Part shown: piece after piece, positions 62,668 to 64,000 of the stretch
How the letters are laid out: each line of letters starts with the position of its first letter
Position numbering within the stretch: position 1 is the stretch's first letter
Assembly (NCBI RefSeq): GCF_002843355.2
Contig: NZ_PJAI02000015.1
Location: forward strand, 1-64,000
Direction: 5' to 3'
From: Colwellia echini
GTDB lineage: Bacteria; Pseudomonadota; Gammaproteobacteria; Enterobacterales; Alteromonadaceae
DNA: 64,000 bases
Notes under the pieces: generated by a model
Seen by the model: only the letters and a program-made list of their open reading frames with translations
Databases searched by the model: none
What the model was told of the DNA's origin: nothing
Translations under genes and position numbers: made by a program

Positions 62668-63303
62668 ATGATTTATCAACTTGAACAGGCAATGTATCAA
62701 TTGTCTGAACTATTTATGGCACCGGTACTTATTTTGATTGCCGCATTGTTTATCTACTCCCTGTTTGCCACAGGTCAGTACATCATGCAAACCATTCAAC
62801 GCAAACAAAACCAACAGCAATTCTATAATCTATTAAATAGCGAACTTGGTGAAAACAAAGCGTTAAACCTAGTAGGCTACCCACTATCGCAACTTGCCAA
62901 TAATCACCCAAGAGTAAGTAAAGACCAATTAGACGTTAATGCGCTAACCCAACTTGAAGGTGTTCGTAATGTAAGTCGTTTAGCGCCAATGTTAGGTTTA
63001 ATTGCCACCATGGTACCAATGGGCCCAGCACTTAAAGGTTTAGCCGACGGTAACATTCAAGGTATTAGTGAAAACCTCATCGTCGCTTTTTCTGCGGTAA
63101 TTTTTGGTTTAGTTATCGCCTCAATTACCTTCTGGATAGCCTGTGTTAAAAAACGTTGGTTAGCCGAAGAGTTAGTCGCATTAACGCCATTATTACAAGA
63201 GTCAAAATTACAGGCTCTACAAATGATGAACTCATCTGAATCAACGAATACCAAAAACAAGGTAGAAGCGTCAATTCAAGGAGCGTCAAATGCGGCTGCT
63301 TGA
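62668..63303 (+). CDS. MotA/TolQ/ExbB-family proton channel of the heme cluster
   Basis: 211 residues. Three TM helices: APVLILIAALFIYSLFATG at about 18-36, LAPMLGLIATMVPMGPALKG near 110-130 and AFSAVIFGLVIASITFWIAC near 145-165, the TolQ/ExbB arrangement. It overlaps the DUF2149 gene by 14 bases, which would be its ExbD-like partner. A likely dedicated motor for the Hmu-type receptor, separate from the TtpC-ExbB-ExbD set at 38-41 kb. Confidence 0.85.
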   Translation: MIYQLEQAMYQLSELFMAPVLILIAALFIYSLFATGQYIMQTIQRKQNQQQFYNLLNSELGENKALNLVGYPLSQLANNHPRVSKDQLDVNALTQLEGVRNVSRLAPMLGLIATMVPMGPALKGLADGNIQGISENLIVAFSAVIFGLVIASITFWIACVKKRWLAEELVALTPLLQESKLQALQMMNSSESTNTKNKVEASIQGASNAAA

Positions 63304-63595
63304 TGAAGACGAAGGCATCAACCCTGCACTTTCTGTCGTTAACTTAGTTGATGTTTTTTTAGTATTGGTTGCCGCCTTATTAATTGCTATTGCCCAGAAT
63401 CCAATGAACCCGTTTATGGCGGAAGATGTCACTGTGATCAAAAACGCCGGCAAAGAAGACATGGAAATTATTGTTAAAAAAGGCAATAAAATCGAAAGCT
63501 TTAAAAGCGATGGTAAAACTGGCAGCGGTAGCGGTAAAAAAGCCGGAACCGCGTATGAAATGGCCGACGGCTCCATCATTTATGTAGCAGAGTAA
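63290..63595 (+). CDS. DUF2149 protein, ExbD-like partner
   Basis: 101 residues. AAGGAG is 6 bases before the ATG, inside the previous gene. One TM helix with an Asp near its start (SVVNLVDVFLVLVAALLIAI), as in ExbD, then a short hydrophilic C-terminal part. DUF2149 proteins co-occur with ExbB-like and CobN-like genes in Hmu loci. Confidence 0.85.
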   Translation: MRLLDEDEGINPALSVVNLVDVFLVLVAALLIAIAQNPMNPFMAEDVTVIKNAGKEDMEIIVKKGNKIESFKSDGKTGSGSGKKAGTAYEMADGSIIYVAE

Positions 63596-63604
63596 TAAAC
63601 TTGC

Positions 63605-63645
63605 TAGTTGAGCTTTAGCTATACCCCGTAAACAAAGCTCAACTA
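63605..63645 (+). other. hairpin before the CobN-like gene
   Basis: TAGTTGAGCTTT pairs with AAAGCTCAACTA around a 17-base loop, with no T-run. Possible regulatory hairpin between the DUF2149 gene and the next gene. Confidence 0.45.
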
Positions 63646-63752
63646 CTTTGATTTCAAGTTGTAATTTATTTCAAAAAAATAAAAAAACAGACGCTTAACT
63701 TGAAACTTACTTTACAAATTAACTTACCACTTACCTTATAAATAAGTAACTT

Positions 63753-64000
63753 ATGAAATTTATAGATAATATATCAAACCTATTAACACTGGGCTTACGA
63801 TCACTCGTTAAGCTCAGTGTTGTATTCAGTCTGATGTTTTCACTGATGCTAACCGCTAACGCGGCAACTGCAGATAACAGTGCTAATACAGCAACAACAG
63901 AGGCAACTGCAGCAGAAAATACCACCAAAGTATTATTTATTAGCGGCAGACATTCAAACAAAGCCAAAGTAACATTACTAAAAAAAGCTGCAGATGCTAG
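63753..64000 (+). CDS. N-terminus of a probable CobN-like chelatase (partial)
   Basis: The frame from ATG 63753 stays open to the window edge (82 codons). A long signal peptide (VVFSLMFSLMLTANAATA) is followed by an Ala/Thr-rich linker and KVLFISGRHSNKAKVTLLKK, which resembles the first strand of CobN/magnesium chelatase H-type proteins. In Hmu-type clusters a CobN-like protein (HmuS) sits beside the ExbB-like and DUF2149 genes and is thought to act on heme. The identification rests on position and this short segment. Confidence 0.6.
   Translation, partial: MKFIDNISNLLTLGLRSLVKLSVVFSLMFSLMLTANAATADNSANTATTEATAAENTTKVLFISGRHSNKAKVTLLKKAADA

Overview
The window reads as chromosomal DNA of a low-GC marine gammaproteobacterium of the Alteromonadales, most like Colwellia/Thalassotalea (Colwelliaceae). 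The grounds are an AT-rich sequence with gammaproteobacterial housekeeping genes (glmS, glmU, rph, pyrE, yicC, yceH), many TonB-dependent receptors, a Vibrio/Alteromonas-type TonB2 energising operon, a fatty acid cis/trans isomerase and a PEP-CTERM protein. The genus is inferred from gene content only. No rRNA, tRNA, CRISPR array, complete insertion sequence or prophage was seen.

Layout. 1-14.3 kb: a stress-type protein, a PhzF-like protein with an altered active site, then glmS with its DeoR-type regulator and, 8 kb away on the same strand, glmU. Between them lies a block of opposite-strand envelope genes: a periplasmic binding protein, two exported proteins and two DUF1254/DUF1214 lipoproteins. 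14.6-26.5 kb: nitrate assimilation (nirB-nirD-nasA, and narK apart from it), both units with a textbook sigma-54 promoter; a PEP-CTERM protein and a GGDEF-EAL enzyme lie between. 26.7-34.1 kb: a small exported protein, an alpha/beta hydrolase, rph-pyrE, a thioredoxin-like protein with a Tat-linked GMC oxidoreductase pair, and an acyltransferase-like membrane protein. 34.4-44.6 kb: an iron-uptake block (PiuC-type dioxygenase, catecholate siderophore receptor, DUF3450-TtpC-ExbB-ExbD-TonB-TPR operon, PepSY membrane protein). 44.7-58.8 kb: yicC, a TonB receptor divergent from a BlaI/M56 pair, an FMN reductase, yceH, an outer-membrane protein, an MscS channel, a degenerate GGDEF protein, and a SufR-like regulator divergent from cti. 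59-64 kb: a Fur-boxed heme-uptake cluster of Hmu type (receptor, HmuY, ExbB-like, DUF2149 and the start of a probable CobN-like chelatase) that runs off the right edge.

The most notable unlisted signal is a family of small non-coding mobile elements (MITE-like) scattered between genes. Five copies of 29-196 bp share inverted ends close to AACCTGARTTCGRGATAA, and each is flanked by a perfect 4-bp target duplication (GATT, AAAT, TATT, AGTT, AAAT). One intact copy and one degenerate copy supply part of the stop codon of the upstream gene. Further remnants are at 1032, 12783 and 54654.

The genes fall into a few working sets: amino-sugar supply (glmS/glmU), NtrC/sigma-54-type nitrate use, Fur-type iron and heme acquisition with two separate ExbB/ExbD-like motors, and envelope/stress adaptation (cti, MscS, c-di-GMP enzymes).
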